Source: Verrucomicrobiia bacterium
GTDB lineage: Bacteria; Verrucomicrobiota; Verrucomicrobiia; Limisphaerales; Pedosphaeraceae
Assembly: GCA_036268055.1 (NCBI GenBank)
Contig: DATAUW010000005.1
Coordinates: forward strand, 1 to 64,000
Length of the DNA: 64,000 nucleotides
Direction: 5' to 3'
Shown here: piece after piece, positions 35,333-43,972 of the stretch
Layout: every line of letters begins with the position of its first letter
How positions within the stretch are numbered: position 1 is the stretch's first letter
Notes under the pieces: generated by a model
Seen by the model: the letters and a program-made list of their open reading frames with translations, nothing else
Database searches by the model: none
Told to the model about the DNA's origin: nothing
Translations under genes and position numbers: made by a program

Positions 35333-36448
35333 TCAGGCCGCCGCAGCGACCGGTGGCGCATTCCGTTTGGCCAAAATCGCCTCCACGATCTTCTTCGCCA
35401 ATTCCGGTTTTTCCGCCAGCGCTTTTTGCGCCGCATCTTTGCCCTGCCCGATTAGCTCACCCTCGAATTGCAGCCACGCGCCTTTCTTGTCCACCGCGCC
35501 GATTTCGATGCCCACGTCCAGGATGCTGCCTTCCTTGTTGATGCCGTGATTGTAGATGATGTCGAACTCCGTTTCCGCGAACGGCGGCGCGACCTTATTT
35601 TTCACCACCTTCACCTTGACATGATTGCCCGTCGCATGGCCAGCCGCATCCTTTAGCGTTTCCTTGCGGCGAATATCCAAACGCACGCTTGCATAAAACT
35701 TCAACGCCTTGCCGCCCGGCGTCGTCTCAGGATTGCCGAACATCACGCCGACTTTCTCGCGCAACTGGTTCGTGAAAATGCAGGTCGTCTTCGACTTGTT
35801 CAAAATCGCCGTGAGCTTGCGCAATGCCTGGCTCATCAAACGCGCCTGCATGCCCATCGTCGCCATGCCCATCTCGCCTTCCAATTCCGCTTTCGGCACT
35901 AGCGCTGCAACCGAGTCAACCACGATAACATCCAGCGCATTCGAGCGCGCCAGAGTTTCGCAAATCGTCAAAGCCTCTTCGCCGCTGTCCGGTTGCGAAA
36001 CCAGCAAGTCGTCGAGATTCACCCCGAGCTTCTTCGCATAAGCCGGATCCAGCGCGTGCTCCGCGTCAATGAACGCCGCGAGGCCACCCATCTTTTGCGC
36101 GTTGGCGATCACGTGCAACATGAGCGTCGTTTTTCCGGAAGATTCTGGCCCAAAAATTTCCACCACGCGGCCGCGCGGCAAACCGCCCACGCCCAACGCG
36201 AGGTCCAGTCCCAGCGCGCCCGTCGGAATCACTTCGATGCCCACCTTCGCGCGTGCGTCGCCCAGCCGCATGATGCTTCCATCGCCGTAAGTCTTGGTGA
36301 TGGTGGAGATAGCGGCATCGAGATCGCGCTGGCGCGTGGCGGACACCACCAGGCGGCCATTCTCGCCCACCCGCGTGTCGGGCGCGGCCTTCGCGGCGGT
36401 TTTTTCGGAAGTTTTTTCAGCGGATTTTTCAGCGGTTTTTGGCGGCAT
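35333..36448 (-). CDS. recA: Recombinase A
   Basis: 371 residues. RecA forms filaments on single-stranded DNA for strand exchange and for LexA cleavage. Walker A GPESSGKT lies at 100-107; [59 protein letters not shown] are the DNA-binding loops and core. An N-terminal extension of about 35 residues, rich in Lys, Ala and Glu ([20 protein letters not shown]), precedes the conserved part, and an Ala/Pro tail ends it. The ATG follows a strong -10 by 7 bases with no room for a leader (see promoter entry). It stands apart from lexA or other SOS genes. Confidence 0.98.
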   Translation of the reverse strand: MPPKTAEKSAEKTSEKTAAKAAPDTRVGENGRLVVSATRQRDLDAAISTITKTYGDGSIMRLGDARAKVGIEVIPTGALGLDLALGVGGLPRGRVVEIFGPESSGKTTLMLHVIANAQKMGGLAAFIDAEHALDPAYAKKLGVNLDDLLVSQPDSGEEALTICETLARSNALDVIVVDSVAALVPKAELEGEMGMATMGMQARLMSQALRKLTAILNKSKTTCIFTNQLREKVGVMFGNPETTPGGKALKFYASVRLDIRRKETLKDAAGHATGNHVKVKVVKNKVAPPFAETEFDIIYNHGINKEGSILDVGIEIGAVDKKGAWLQFEGELIGQGKDAAQKALAEKPELAKKIVEAILAKRNAPPVAAAA

Positions 36449-36455
36449 AGATTGA

Positions 36456-36484
36456 ATTATATTTTGGAAATTATTTTCTGATAA
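36456..36484 (-). promoter_or_regulatory. Sigma-70-type promoter of recA, apparently leaderless
   Basis: On the minus strand a -35 candidate TTATCA (36484-36479, four of six matches to consensus) is followed by a 17-base spacer and a perfect TATAAT (36461-36456). Seven bases then lead directly to the ATG at 36448, so the transcript start would coincide with, or lie next to, the start codon. No Shine-Dalgarno sequence is present. Confidence 0.6.
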
Positions 36485-36487
36485 ACA
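36474..36487 (-). promoter_or_regulatory. LexA-like box overlapping the recA -35
   Basis: TGTTT-ATCA-GAAAA on the minus strand fits the published verrucomicrobial LexA motif TGTTC-N4-GAACA at eight of ten fixed positions. It covers the -35 element, where a repressor would block transcription. Match judged by eye; LexA is not in the window. Confidence 0.45.
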
Positions 36488-36520
36488 GGTTTGATGAGAT
36501 TAATCGGCTGCTGACGTTAG

Positions 36521-36718
36521 TCAATCGCCGGTTGGATTTTTCTTTTGCGGCGAGACGTAAATGCCGCGCGGCCAAGCGGGCAATGGCGCGGCGAAAGCGT
36601 CGCGCCAGCGGTTTTCGGTTGCATGGTCCCACAAGGGCGATTCATCTTTTTCATGAGCGCATCCTCTCAGGGTGCGTTGGACAATGACTGTCCAAGACAA
36701 TTTTTTCTCGGAGCGCAA
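36521..36718 (-). CDS. Uncertain 65-residue frame upstream of recA
   Basis: A 65-codon frame (MRSEKKLSWTVIVQRTLRGC and so on) lies between the FGE gene and recA. It contains no recognisable domain and is spanned by an inverted repeat at 36677-36695. The C-terminal part reads DAFAAPLPAWPRGIY. It may be a chance frame across intergenic sequence. Reported only because it occupies most of the 282-base gap; confidence is low. Confidence 0.15.
   Translation of the reverse strand: MRSEKKLSWTVIVQRTLRGCAHEKDESPLWDHATENRWRDAFAAPLPAWPRGIYVSPQKKNPTGD
36677..36695. promoter_or_regulatory. Inverted repeat in the FGE-recA gap
   Basis: TTGGACA, five bases, TGTCCAA: a perfect 7-base palindrome. No T-tract is present on either side, so it is not an intrinsic terminator. 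It resembles a dimeric regulator's binding site, though its target is unclear. Confidence 0.3.
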
Positions 36719-36730
36719 AAAAATTTCTCC

Positions 36731-37852
36731 CTACTTATCCATCACACAACGAAAACCCGTATTGGACAAGCCGGTGTCCGGCGTGCATTTCATCCGCGCG
36801 CTCACGCGATAGCCGGTGCAATAAACATCGCTGCATAAATACGAACCACCGCGTTGCACCCGCTTTTGCGCGCCCGGTTCGTGCGGATCAAAACTGTTGT
36901 TCGGTCCCGGAGGATTTTGCGCCGGGCTTTGCGCATAATAATCCGGGCGATACCAATCCGCGCACCACTCCCAAACATTCCCGGACATATCGTAGAGACC
37001 GTAACCGTTCGACGGAAACGATGCGACCGGCGCCAGCCCCGCGAAGCCGTCATCGGAAGAATTTTGATTGGGAAAATGTCCCTGCCAAATATTCGCCTGC
37101 CACTGGCCATGCGGGTTTTTTTCACTGCCCCACGCATACGGCTGCCGTTCCAATCCACCGCGCGCGGCATATTCCCATTCGGCTTCGGTCGGGAGACGCT
37201 TGCCCGCCCAGCGCGCATAAGCCACTGCGTCATCCCAAGCTACTTGCACCACGGGAAATTTCTCACGGCCAACGATAGTCGAGTCGGGACCTTGCGGATG
37301 CCGCCAGTTCGCGCCCGGCACATAACGCCACCACGCCAGTTCATTATCCAACGAGACCGCTTCCGCCGGCGCCGTGAAAACTAACGCGCCTGGAACTAAC
37401 ATCTTCGGGTCCGTATCCGGAAAATCTTTTACGCTCGGCGCGCGCTCGGCAACCGTCACATAGCCTGTCGCCTCGACAAATTTCGCAAACTGCTCATTAA
37501 CGACTTCGGTGCGGTCTATCCAAAAACCATTCACGGTAACCTGATGCACGGGCATTTCATCCGGCGCGCCGTTCTCCGCGCCCATCGAAAAAGTCCCGCC
37601 GCGCAGCCAGATCATTCCATTGGTGGAAGTAGCGGGTTTCACGGGCGGCGGCGAATTTGTGGGAATGACGAACGGCGTCGGCTTCCAAGGCGCGATGTTC
37701 GTGGACATGGGAACAAAAAAATCCTGCACGCGATTCTCCCGCGTTTGCGTGATCGCGTGCAGCATCCATACCACCCAAAGCATGCCGCCGATCACAAAGG
37801 CGCTGATGAAAATCATCGGCCATAGACGCGGATTGGGTTTCGATTCGTTCAC
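36731..37852 (-). CDS. Membrane-anchored formylglycine-generating enzyme (FGE/SUMF1)
   Basis: 373 residues. An N-terminal membrane segment (about 11-32) anchors the enzyme, probably facing the periplasm. The FGE-sulfatase domain begins at MIWLRGGTFSMGAENGAPDEMPVHQVTVNGFWIDRTEVVNEQFA and ends CVMDK. Unlike many SUMF1-like proteins it keeps both active-site cysteines, Cys340 and Cys345, in YLCSDVYC with the correct five-residue offset, and NTGFRC at the end. FGE oxidises a Cys in a CxPxR motif of sulfatases to formylglycine, using copper and oxygen. This makes aerobic sulfatase maturation likely. No sulfatase gene is in the window. Confidence 0.94.
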   Translation of the reverse strand: MNESKPNPRLWPMIFISAFVIGGMLWVVWMLHAITQTRENRVQDFFVPMSTNIAPWKPTPFVIPTNSPPPVKPATSTNGMIWLRGGTFSMGAENGAPDEMPVHQVTVNGFWIDRTEVVNEQFAKFVEATGYVTVAERAPSVKDFPDTDPKMLVPGALVFTAPAEAVSLDNELAWWRYVPGANWRHPQGPDSTIVGREKFPVVQVAWDDAVAYARWAGKRLPTEAEWEYAARGGLERQPYAWGSEKNPHGQWQANIWQGHFPNQNSSDDGFAGLAPVASFPSNGYGLYDMSGNVWEWCADWYRPDYYAQSPAQNPPGPNNSFDPHEPGAQKRVQRGGSYLCSDVYCTGYRVSARMKCTPDTGLSNTGFRCVMDK

Positions 37853-37986
37853 GCAAAAATTATTTCACCAGGATACGCAAAAGCCAACAGGCAAATTGGA
37901 AAGGACACATCGGCACCTCCCATGTGGTAGCGTGGCGCTGCCGCGTTGCCTCTGAAGGCAAACTTTTTCGGCGTAAAAAATCAGAA

Positions 37987-38913
37987 TCAAATCCGCGCCC
38001 GCTTGGAATTCTTCAAAATATTTTCATACGCCGCATTGATTTTTTTAATCTCCTCGTCCGACGGCATCTTCGTGCGCGGCCTCAACCCGGCGGACGCGTC
38101 GGGATGATAAATCTTGGCCAGTTGCCGATAGCGCTTTTTCACCGCCGAAAGCGGCGCGAACGGCGGCAAACCCAGCGCGAGATACCACGCGATTTTTTCC
38201 GCGCTCTCTGAATCCGCAGGAGCCTCGTCAAAGTTTGGTTCCGATTTGGGTGGCGGTTCCGTCCACGGTGGATCTTCCTCACGCTGCGCCTCGGGAATGC
38301 GATTGAGCGCGATGGCTATCTCCCGCCGCAATTCCGGCGATAGCATCACCACGCCATGCCGATGCGTCAGCCAGATGACGCCGGAAATATTTCGCAACTG
38401 CGGCAGCAGCCGCACGGCATCCGGCCCGCTGAGTTTGGCGCTCAATTCCTCGATGGGAAATTTGTGCCGCCGGTCAAACAGCCAAAGCAAAATCTCCGCG
38501 ACGCGCGGCACGTCGCATTGCATCAGCCGCCAGCTTTTTTCCAGGCAATTAATACCCAGCCCACACTGGGCCGGTCCGCCAAGAAAAAATTCGGCGAGAA
38601 TCAAATACAACGGACGGTCTGCACGGTCATCAGAATAATTGGGGCGAGACCAGCTAATTAACGACGCCATAAAAATCAGCAATACGAGAAATAGGAAAGT
38701 CCTCGCCGCCACTGCCAGCGTGAATTTGTCCGACGCCCTCAATTCAATTAGTAGAATGGGGCCGAAAACCACGGCCATGAGGCCGATGCCCAAGGCCAAA
38801 AAAACCGCCCCCTCAAGAAATTGCTGCCACGCCTCGCCGCGCAACCGCCGCCGCAGCCACGCGTTCAAACCCAATGCGCGGTCCACCCGCAACGCTTTCG
38901 GCCCCGTATTCAT
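37987..38913 (-). CDS. Membrane protein with C-terminal J domain
   Basis: 308 residues from ATG 38913 (an upstream TTG at 38928 is possible). Two membrane segments lie at about 35-85 (FLEGAVFLALGIGLMAVVF and FLFLVLLIFMASLIS). A winged-helix-like region follows (RVAEILLWLFDRRHKF), and the C-terminus is a J domain with HPD at 270-272 in AKIYHPDASAG. J domains stimulate Hsp70 ATPase, so it may recruit DnaK to the membrane. This layout, with the J domain last, differs from DnaJ. It lies between the FGE gene and the pseudopilin gene on the same strand; the 27-base spacing to the latter suggests co-transcription. Confidence 0.85.
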   Translation of the reverse strand: MNTGPKALRVDRALGLNAWLRRRLRGEAWQQFLEGAVFLALGIGLMAVVFGPILLIELRASDKFTLAVAARTFLFLVLLIFMASLISWSRPNYSDDRADRPLYLILAEFFLGGPAQCGLGINCLEKSWRLMQCDVPRVAEILLWLFDRRHKFPIEELSAKLSGPDAVRLLPQLRNISGVIWLTHRHGVVMLSPELRREIAIALNRIPEAQREEDPPWTEPPPKSEPNFDEAPADSESAEKIAWYLALGLPPFAPLSAVKKRYRQLAKIYHPDASAGLRPRTKMPSDEEIKKINAAYENILKNSKRARI

Positions 38914-38940
38914 GTTGTCCGCTGCCAAACAACGCGCAGG

Positions 38941-39735
38941 TTACGGCTCCGTGTCCGCCTGTTCAAGCACTTGAAGGATGCGGTCGAACGCGCCAAGGAT
39001 GCTCGAGTAGTCCATGAGATTCACCGTGTAACGCCCATCGGCGTTTTGCCGCGCAACCGCGTGGCCATCGGCAAAAAGCACGTCGGCAAATTGCTGGTGA
39101 TGATGCGTGCTCGGCTTCACTCCATATTCGGCAAGGCTCGTTGGGCAAAGAAAAATCGTGTCCACCGCTAGCGCGCGAATCGGCAACCCATTGCGGTTGT
39201 CGCCGAGATTGTCCAGTTGCAGGTGCGCTGGCGCATCCACAAAGGCCGGCGTGTCGTGCAGCAAAGTATTTCCACCGTGCCGGTAATAATAACTCGACTG
39301 CGCCTGATAAAGCCCGACCTTGCCAAGCTCAGCATCGCTATCGAATGGCTGGTCGCTGCTCGGGCAAAACAAAACCTTCGACTGAAAACTCAGGTAGGGA
39401 TTAAGCAGCAAACCCAGCCCAACCAGATCGCCATTTTGCAACGAGATCAAACTCGTCGGCGCGCCGGTGGACGGATAAAAATCTGACGGATTAGTATATG
39501 GCGGCGCGGTCGGCCCATACGGAATTCTCCCCGACCAATCGCTTGCATACGAATGAATGGCAAGTCCCAGTTGCCGCAAATTTGAGACGCACGCGATCCG
39601 CTTGGATTTCTCGCGCGCGGATGCCAGCGCCGGGAGCAATAATGCCGCGAGAATCGCGATGATCGCGATGACGATGAGCAGTTCAACGAGTGTGAACGCC
39701 TGGCGCAATCGCCATGAACCATTTATTTGCATCAC
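38941..39735 (-). CDS. Type II secretion/pilin-like pseudopilin (prepilin N-terminal methylation domain, H-X9-DG type)
   Basis: 264 residues. The prepilin motif is clear: [22 protein letters not shown], with cleavage before Phe and the Glu at +5 of the mature protein. The rest resembles the large PVC-specific pseudopilin group, including [21 protein letters not shown] (an H-X9-DG-like ending) and [18 protein letters not shown]. Such proteins are numerous in Planctomycetes and Verrucomicrobia; their partner machines are mostly unknown. It is followed, 43 bases away, by the three-repeat exported protein gene. Confidence 0.93.
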   Translation of the reverse strand: MMQINGSWRLRQAFTLVELLIVIAIIAILAALLLPALASAREKSKRIACVSNLRQLGLAIHSYASDWSGRIPYGPTAPPYTNPSDFYPSTGAPTSLISLQNGDLVGLGLLLNPYLSFQSKVLFCPSSDQPFDSDAELGKVGLYQAQSSYYYRHGGNTLLHDTPAFVDAPAHLQLDNLGDNRNGLPIRALAVDTIFLCPTSLAEYGVKPSTHHHQQFADVLFADGHAVARQNADGRYTVNLMDYSSILGAFDRILQVLEQADTEP

Positions 39736-39778
39736 TCAGTTTCATCCACGCCCGTAATGGCCACTCAAGCCGAGGCGC

Positions 39779-42049
39779 TCATTCCTGAAGAGACCCGATC
39801 GGGCGAGATCCAGGCGTTGGCGGCAACGGTGGCAGCGGCGGCGATATTCCCCGCGACGGCTGCGGCACCTCTAATTGCCGCACCAGGTAGAAACGCTCGT
39901 TCACGCTCGCGTTGGTGTCAACGAAAGAAACGCTGCCGGTTTGGCTCATGACCGTCGCGATGTTCGTCCAATTCGCCGACGTCAGGTTCGTGGACGAAAA
40001 AATTGCAAACGCCAGGTTCGCGTCACTGACAAGGGTAAATCCGAATTGCCCGCTCTTCTCCGTCGGCTGCGCCAGCGACGTCGGCACGAACTCCGCCAGC
40101 CGCACATTATCCAAATCCCACACGCCGCCAACAAACTGCAACTGGGTCGTCGTCTGGATAGCAATGCCAATATTTTTTCCCGCCCACGGATCGGTCGGGC
40201 GCACCTGCGGCACGTTGACCTCGTAATCGAGCAGATGGGTCGCATTCGTAAACACATTCGTAAGGTAAGTGACATTGTTCGCCGCAACCGTCACCACATT
40301 ATTTGACAGGTCACGATAATACAGGCTTAACTCAATCGAAGACCCGTTCGTCAACTGCTCTTCCTGGCTCGTCGTCAATCCCACCGTCAGCGTGTACGCT
40401 TTGCCAACTTTGAATTTGCGATTGAACGCATGCGTCGGGATGCCATTCAACCAATCTGTCGAATTCACATCCTGAAAAAACCCCACGCCCGGGTCCGCAA
40501 AAATGTATGCCAGTTGATTACCCTCCGCATTATCAATGAAATCCGGCGTGCCCGAGGCGTTGATGAAAAGACCCGTGAGCTGATCCGCGTCTCCGGCGTT
40601 CGTCACGCCCGGCACAGCGAATTTCTGCCACGAATCAATCCGCGTATCCACGAATTCCGTCGGCTGCGATTCAAACGAAAAATTCGGGATGCCCGTTTCA
40701 TTCAACCGGACATTATCCAAATCCCACACACCTCCTATCAACTCTGGCGCGACCGTGCTGGCGAATTTGATGCCGATATTCTGTCCCGCCCACACATCGG
40801 TGGCCTTGACCGTCGGCACCTTCACTTTGAAATCAATTAATTGATCCAGATTGGTGAAAATGTTCGTGTCATAAGTCACCGTGGTTTCGCCCACCGTGAC
40901 CATGTTGCTGAAGGCATCGCGATAATACAGGCTCAACTGAAGCGTGGAACCCTGAACCAATGGTGACTCAGTGCTTGAAGTGAGGCCGACGGTCAGGTCG
41001 TAGGCTTTGCCCACGACGTAAGTGGCATTGAACGCATGCGTCGGCAAGCCGTTCGACCAATCGGTGCTGTTGAAATCCTGGAAAATGCCCGCGCCGGGAT
41101 CGGCAAATATAAATCCAACTTGATTACCCTCGGCATTATTGATGGTCAACGGTGTTCCCGGCGGATTGATGAAAAGCCCGGTGAGTTGGTCGTTATCTTC
41201 GGCATTCGTCACGCCCGGCACCGCAAGCTTCTGCCACGAATCAATGCGTGAGTCCGCGAAATCGGTCACTTGCGATTCAAAGGAAAAGTTCGGCACGCCA
41301 ACCAATTCCGTCAGGCGTACGTTGTCCACGTCCCAAACCCCGCCGATGTCTTGCAGCGGAGTCGTCGCGACTATTTCAATGCCTATATGCTGCCCGGCCC
41401 ATGCGTCGTTGGTGCTCACCGGTGGAACATTGACATGAAAATCCAGCAAGTGCGTCAGGTCGGTGAACACATTCGTGTCATACGTGACGGTAGTGGACGC
41501 CACCGTGATCATGTTGCTCGAAGCCTCGCGATAGTAGAGGCTCAACTGAAGCGTGGAACCGTTCGTCAACGGCTCCTCCATGCTCGTCGTCAGCCCCACC
41601 GTCAGCGTGTAGGATTTGCCGGGATTGAACGTCGCGTTGAACGCATGCGTCGGCACGCCGTTCGACCAATCCGTGTTGTTAAAATCCTGGAAAATCCCCG
41701 CTCCGGGATCCGCAAAGATAAACCCGATCTGGTTGCCATCGGCATTCCCAATGAAATCAGGCGTGCCCGGAAAGTTGATGAATAGTCCGGTGAGCTGGTC
41801 GTTATCTTCGGCGTTCGTCACGCCCGGCACCGCGAGTTTTTGCCACGAATCAATGCGTGGATCGGCAAAATCCGTCAACTGCGATTCAAAGGAAAAGTTT
41901 GGCACATAAATATCCGTCGCCGTCGCCGCGCCAACCCATGACAGCAGCATAACGAGAACCAAAATAGCCGCGCGCCAATATGAACGAAAATGAATTTGAA
42001 TGCCTTGCCAATTATTTTTCAAGTTGTCCTGCCTTCCTTGGATTTTCAT
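39779..42049 (-). CDS. Large exported protein with three tandem ~200-residue repeats
   Basis: 756 residues from ATG 42049; the longer frame to 42130 adds an unlikely N-terminus. A signal peptide (RAAILVLVMLLSWVGAATAT) is followed by three near-identical units starting at about residues 49, 252 and 454. Each begins VPNFSFESQ and includes DSWQKLAVPGVTNAEDNDQLTG, GIFQDFNNTDWSNG, LTVGLTTS, LSLYYREASS and GVWDVDNVRL. The last 100 residues differ and end in a Pro-rich stretch. The repeats look like carbohydrate-binding-module-like beta domains (an NFSFE start and a DNVRL end are common there). Substrate unknown. Confidence 0.85.
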   Translation of the reverse strand: MKIQGRQDNLKNNWQGIQIHFRSYWRAAILVLVMLLSWVGAATATDIYVPNFSFESQLTDFADPRIDSWQKLAVPGVTNAEDNDQLTGLFINFPGTPDFIGNADGNQIGFIFADPGAGIFQDFNNTDWSNGVPTHAFNATFNPGKSYTLTVGLTTSMEEPLTNGSTLQLSLYYREASSNMITVASTTVTYDTNVFTDLTHLLDFHVNVPPVSTNDAWAGQHIGIEIVATTPLQDIGGVWDVDNVRLTELVGVPNFSFESQVTDFADSRIDSWQKLAVPGVTNAEDNDQLTGLFINPPGTPLTINNAEGNQVGFIFADPGAGIFQDFNSTDWSNGLPTHAFNATYVVGKAYDLTVGLTSSTESPLVQGSTLQLSLYYRDAFSNMVTVGETTVTYDTNIFTNLDQLIDFKVKVPTVKATDVWAGQNIGIKFASTVAPELIGGVWDLDNVRLNETGIPNFSFESQPTEFVDTRIDSWQKFAVPGVTNAGDADQLTGLFINASGTPDFIDNAEGNQLAYIFADPGVGFFQDVNSTDWLNGIPTHAFNRKFKVGKAYTLTVGLTTSQEEQLTNGSSIELSLYYRDLSNNVVTVAANNVTYLTNVFTNATHLLDYEVNVPQVRPTDPWAGKNIGIAIQTTTQLQFVGGVWDLDNVRLAEFVPTSLAQPTEKSGQFGFTLVSDANLAFAIFSSTNLTSANWTNIATVMSQTGSVSFVDTNASVNERFYLVRQLEVPQPSRGISPPLPPLPPTPGSRPIGSLQE
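40088..41905 (-). repeat. Three tandem ~600-base DNA repeats inside the exported repeat gene
   Basis: Units lie at about 41905-41297, 41296-40691 and 40690-40088 on the minus strand and encode 203, 202 and about 201 residues. They match in most positions at the protein level and in long blocks at DNA level, so they arose by tandem duplication. Confidence 0.85.
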
Positions 42050-42255
42050 TGCGAACCGGGTGAAAGTAAAATTTGTAAATGGAAATATTAGAGCGCGTGC
42101 CGCCGCAGCGATGCTGCATAGCCATTGCATAATGCCGGTGGCTTTTGCCCGGCAAAATGAAATGAAAACGTCGGCATGCCAAAAATCTTGGAGAACGGTT
42201 TAAACCTGCGCAAGTGAATTTGTGACCATGTCGTTTCTTGCCTCCGTATTTTTCG

Positions 42256-43809
42256 TCACGGAATATCTTTGATTAAAATATCGTCCGACTCGTATTCCGT
42301 CGGCCAATTTTTCACAACCGGTGTCAGAAAATCCCGGTAGGTCACGCGCGGCTGCTTGCTCTGGCCCGGATTGATTTGCTGCAACGCCGTTAGTAATGGC
42401 GATTCGCTCACCATGATCAGTTTCGTATAACCAAGCGTCTTCAAGCGATTGAGCGTCTCAGGATTCTCCAGCATCTTCGTGTCCCAGATGGATAATCCCT
42501 GCCGGTCCGACAAAATGAATTCCTTCCCGCCCCACCCGCCGCCTTCCATCAATATTTTCTCCGATGGCGTGCTATATTTTTGGATGATCTTGGCCATGTC
42601 GTAAGGATACGGGTCAAAGTCCAGCACGACTTTCATCCCCATCAATCCCTGCACCACCGACAAGCCCAGCACGATCGCCACCACCAGCCACATCAGGTTC
42701 ACCTGCCATTGCGGCGCCAGCGCCAGCCGCTTTTCTCCTTCGCCCGCCGCTTGCGCGCACAGGATCGCGAACGCCGGTGTGAACATGAGATAATAATGCG
42801 AGTGATGCAGCACGAGATGGGTGAACACCAGCGTCGTCACGAAACCCGCCAGCAATATCCATTTGGCGAACACGGTTTCCTTGATGAAAAAGAACGCATA
42901 AAGAAACAATCCCACCAGCGCGAAACTGCCGAAGCAGCTATTGAGAATGCGCCACCCGCCCTTGAGCCAATTCCCCGGCATGAGCCGGTAATGCAAATCG
43001 CCGAAATACCAGAATGACGATTCCGAATTTGACACGCGCAAATCCATCAGAGGAAGTTCCGCCTGCGCCAAACATTTGTTGGAATAATGCGTCCACGAAA
43101 AAAAGACCGCCACCACCACCAGGCCGACCGCGCTCAATGCCACCCACGCGCGCACTGAATTCTTATGCCGGGTGGCCAGCAGGAAAAAACAGACCATTCC
43201 TGCCGCCATGAAAAATGGCAGTTTGGAAACCGCCGCCAGCGCCCCCGCCGCGCAAGCCAGCACCCACCAAACCACGCCGGGATTCCGCACGAGCTTGACG
43301 CCGCAATACAAAAACCAGATCGCCGCCGCGATGGATAATCCGTCCGGACTGGCATTGCCCGCGTAGATAAAAACCAGCGGTTGCGCCAGGAAAAACACCA
43401 GCGTCCACCACGCGCAATGTTCGCCGACGAATATTTTCGTCAGGCAAAACAACGGAAATAAACACGTGAAAAAAATCAGTAGCGAAACGACGTTCGCCCA
43501 ACCGTGCCACGGTCCCATCACCTTGAACGTCAGCGCCGCCAATCCCTGCCACACGGGAAATTCGAGCGGCGTTGGCGTGCCATTCGCATTGAAACCGACG
43601 ATCACCGGCCGCAGCAAATCAATGTGCCCCTTGTAATATCCCAGCGCCGTGCCCAAATGCTGGTCGCGAAAAACTGGATGGCCCGCGCGCGCGTTTTTAA
43701 TGTGAAAAACACAACTCGCCAGCGCCAGCAACAGCGCGAGAATCAGCAAATGCAGATTGCTCCAGCCGCCAGCTTCTTTTTTGCCAGTCATCATCGGAGG
43801 CATAGACAT
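42256..43809 (-). CDS. Multi-pass membrane glycosyltransferase, GT39/ArnT-like
   Basis: About 517 residues from ATG 43809 (a longer frame to 43884 would overlap the larB leader). Some 10-12 hydrophobic segments are visible (LLILALLLALASCVFHI, VVSLLIFFTCLFPLFCLT, and others). The first loop holds PVFRDQHLGTALGYYKGHIDLLRPVI with an acidic Asp, as in GT39-type enzymes that take sugar from a lipid-linked donor. The extended C-terminal soluble part begins after FDPYPYDMAKIIQKY. It would add a sugar to lipid A or an exported polymer. The C-terminal domain is periplasmic in related enzymes. Confidence 0.85.
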   Translation of the reverse strand: MSMPPMMTGKKEAGGWSNLHLLILALLLALASCVFHIKNARAGHPVFRDQHLGTALGYYKGHIDLLRPVIVGFNANGTPTPLEFPVWQGLAALTFKVMGPWHGWANVVSLLIFFTCLFPLFCLTKIFVGEHCAWWTLVFFLAQPLVFIYAGNASPDGLSIAAAIWFLYCGVKLVRNPGVVWWVLACAAGALAAVSKLPFFMAAGMVCFFLLATRHKNSVRAWVALSAVGLVVVAVFFSWTHYSNKCLAQAELPLMDLRVSNSESSFWYFGDLHYRLMPGNWLKGGWRILNSCFGSFALVGLFLYAFFFIKETVFAKWILLAGFVTTLVFTHLVLHHSHYYLMFTPAFAILCAQAAGEGEKRLALAPQWQVNLMWLVVAIVLGLSVVQGLMGMKVVLDFDPYPYDMAKIIQKYSTPSEKILMEGGGWGGKEFILSDRQGLSIWDTKMLENPETLNRLKTLGYTKLIMVSESPLLTALQQINPGQSKQPRVTYRDFLTPVVKNWPTEYESDDILIKDIP

Positions 43810-43905
43810 ATCCGAGCGCGATGCCAACGCAAGCCAAAAGCCATTGGTTGAAAAGCCGGCATTCCGCACCCGATTGAAACCCAAACTTGAAACCTACCAT
43901 CTTCA

Positions 43906-43930
43906 AATTCCGTACTCCGCATTCCGCACT
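43906..43930. repeat. ATTCCGCA-type simple repeats before larB
   Basis: In the gap before larB, related units ATTCCG(T/C)A occur at 43906-43930 and again at 43861-43868. This type of array is common in intergenic regions of PVC genomes. No gene is found in the 160 bases between the divergent starts. Confidence 0.4.
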
Positions 43931-43972
43931 TTCTCGCGTGACCATCCCTCGATTCCATGTCACCTTGCCTTT

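Noticed and set aside
39779-42130. The three DNA repeats as a CRISPR-like or satellite array
   Set aside because: Units are about 600 bases, in frame, and code for protein domains. This is a gene-internal domain duplication.
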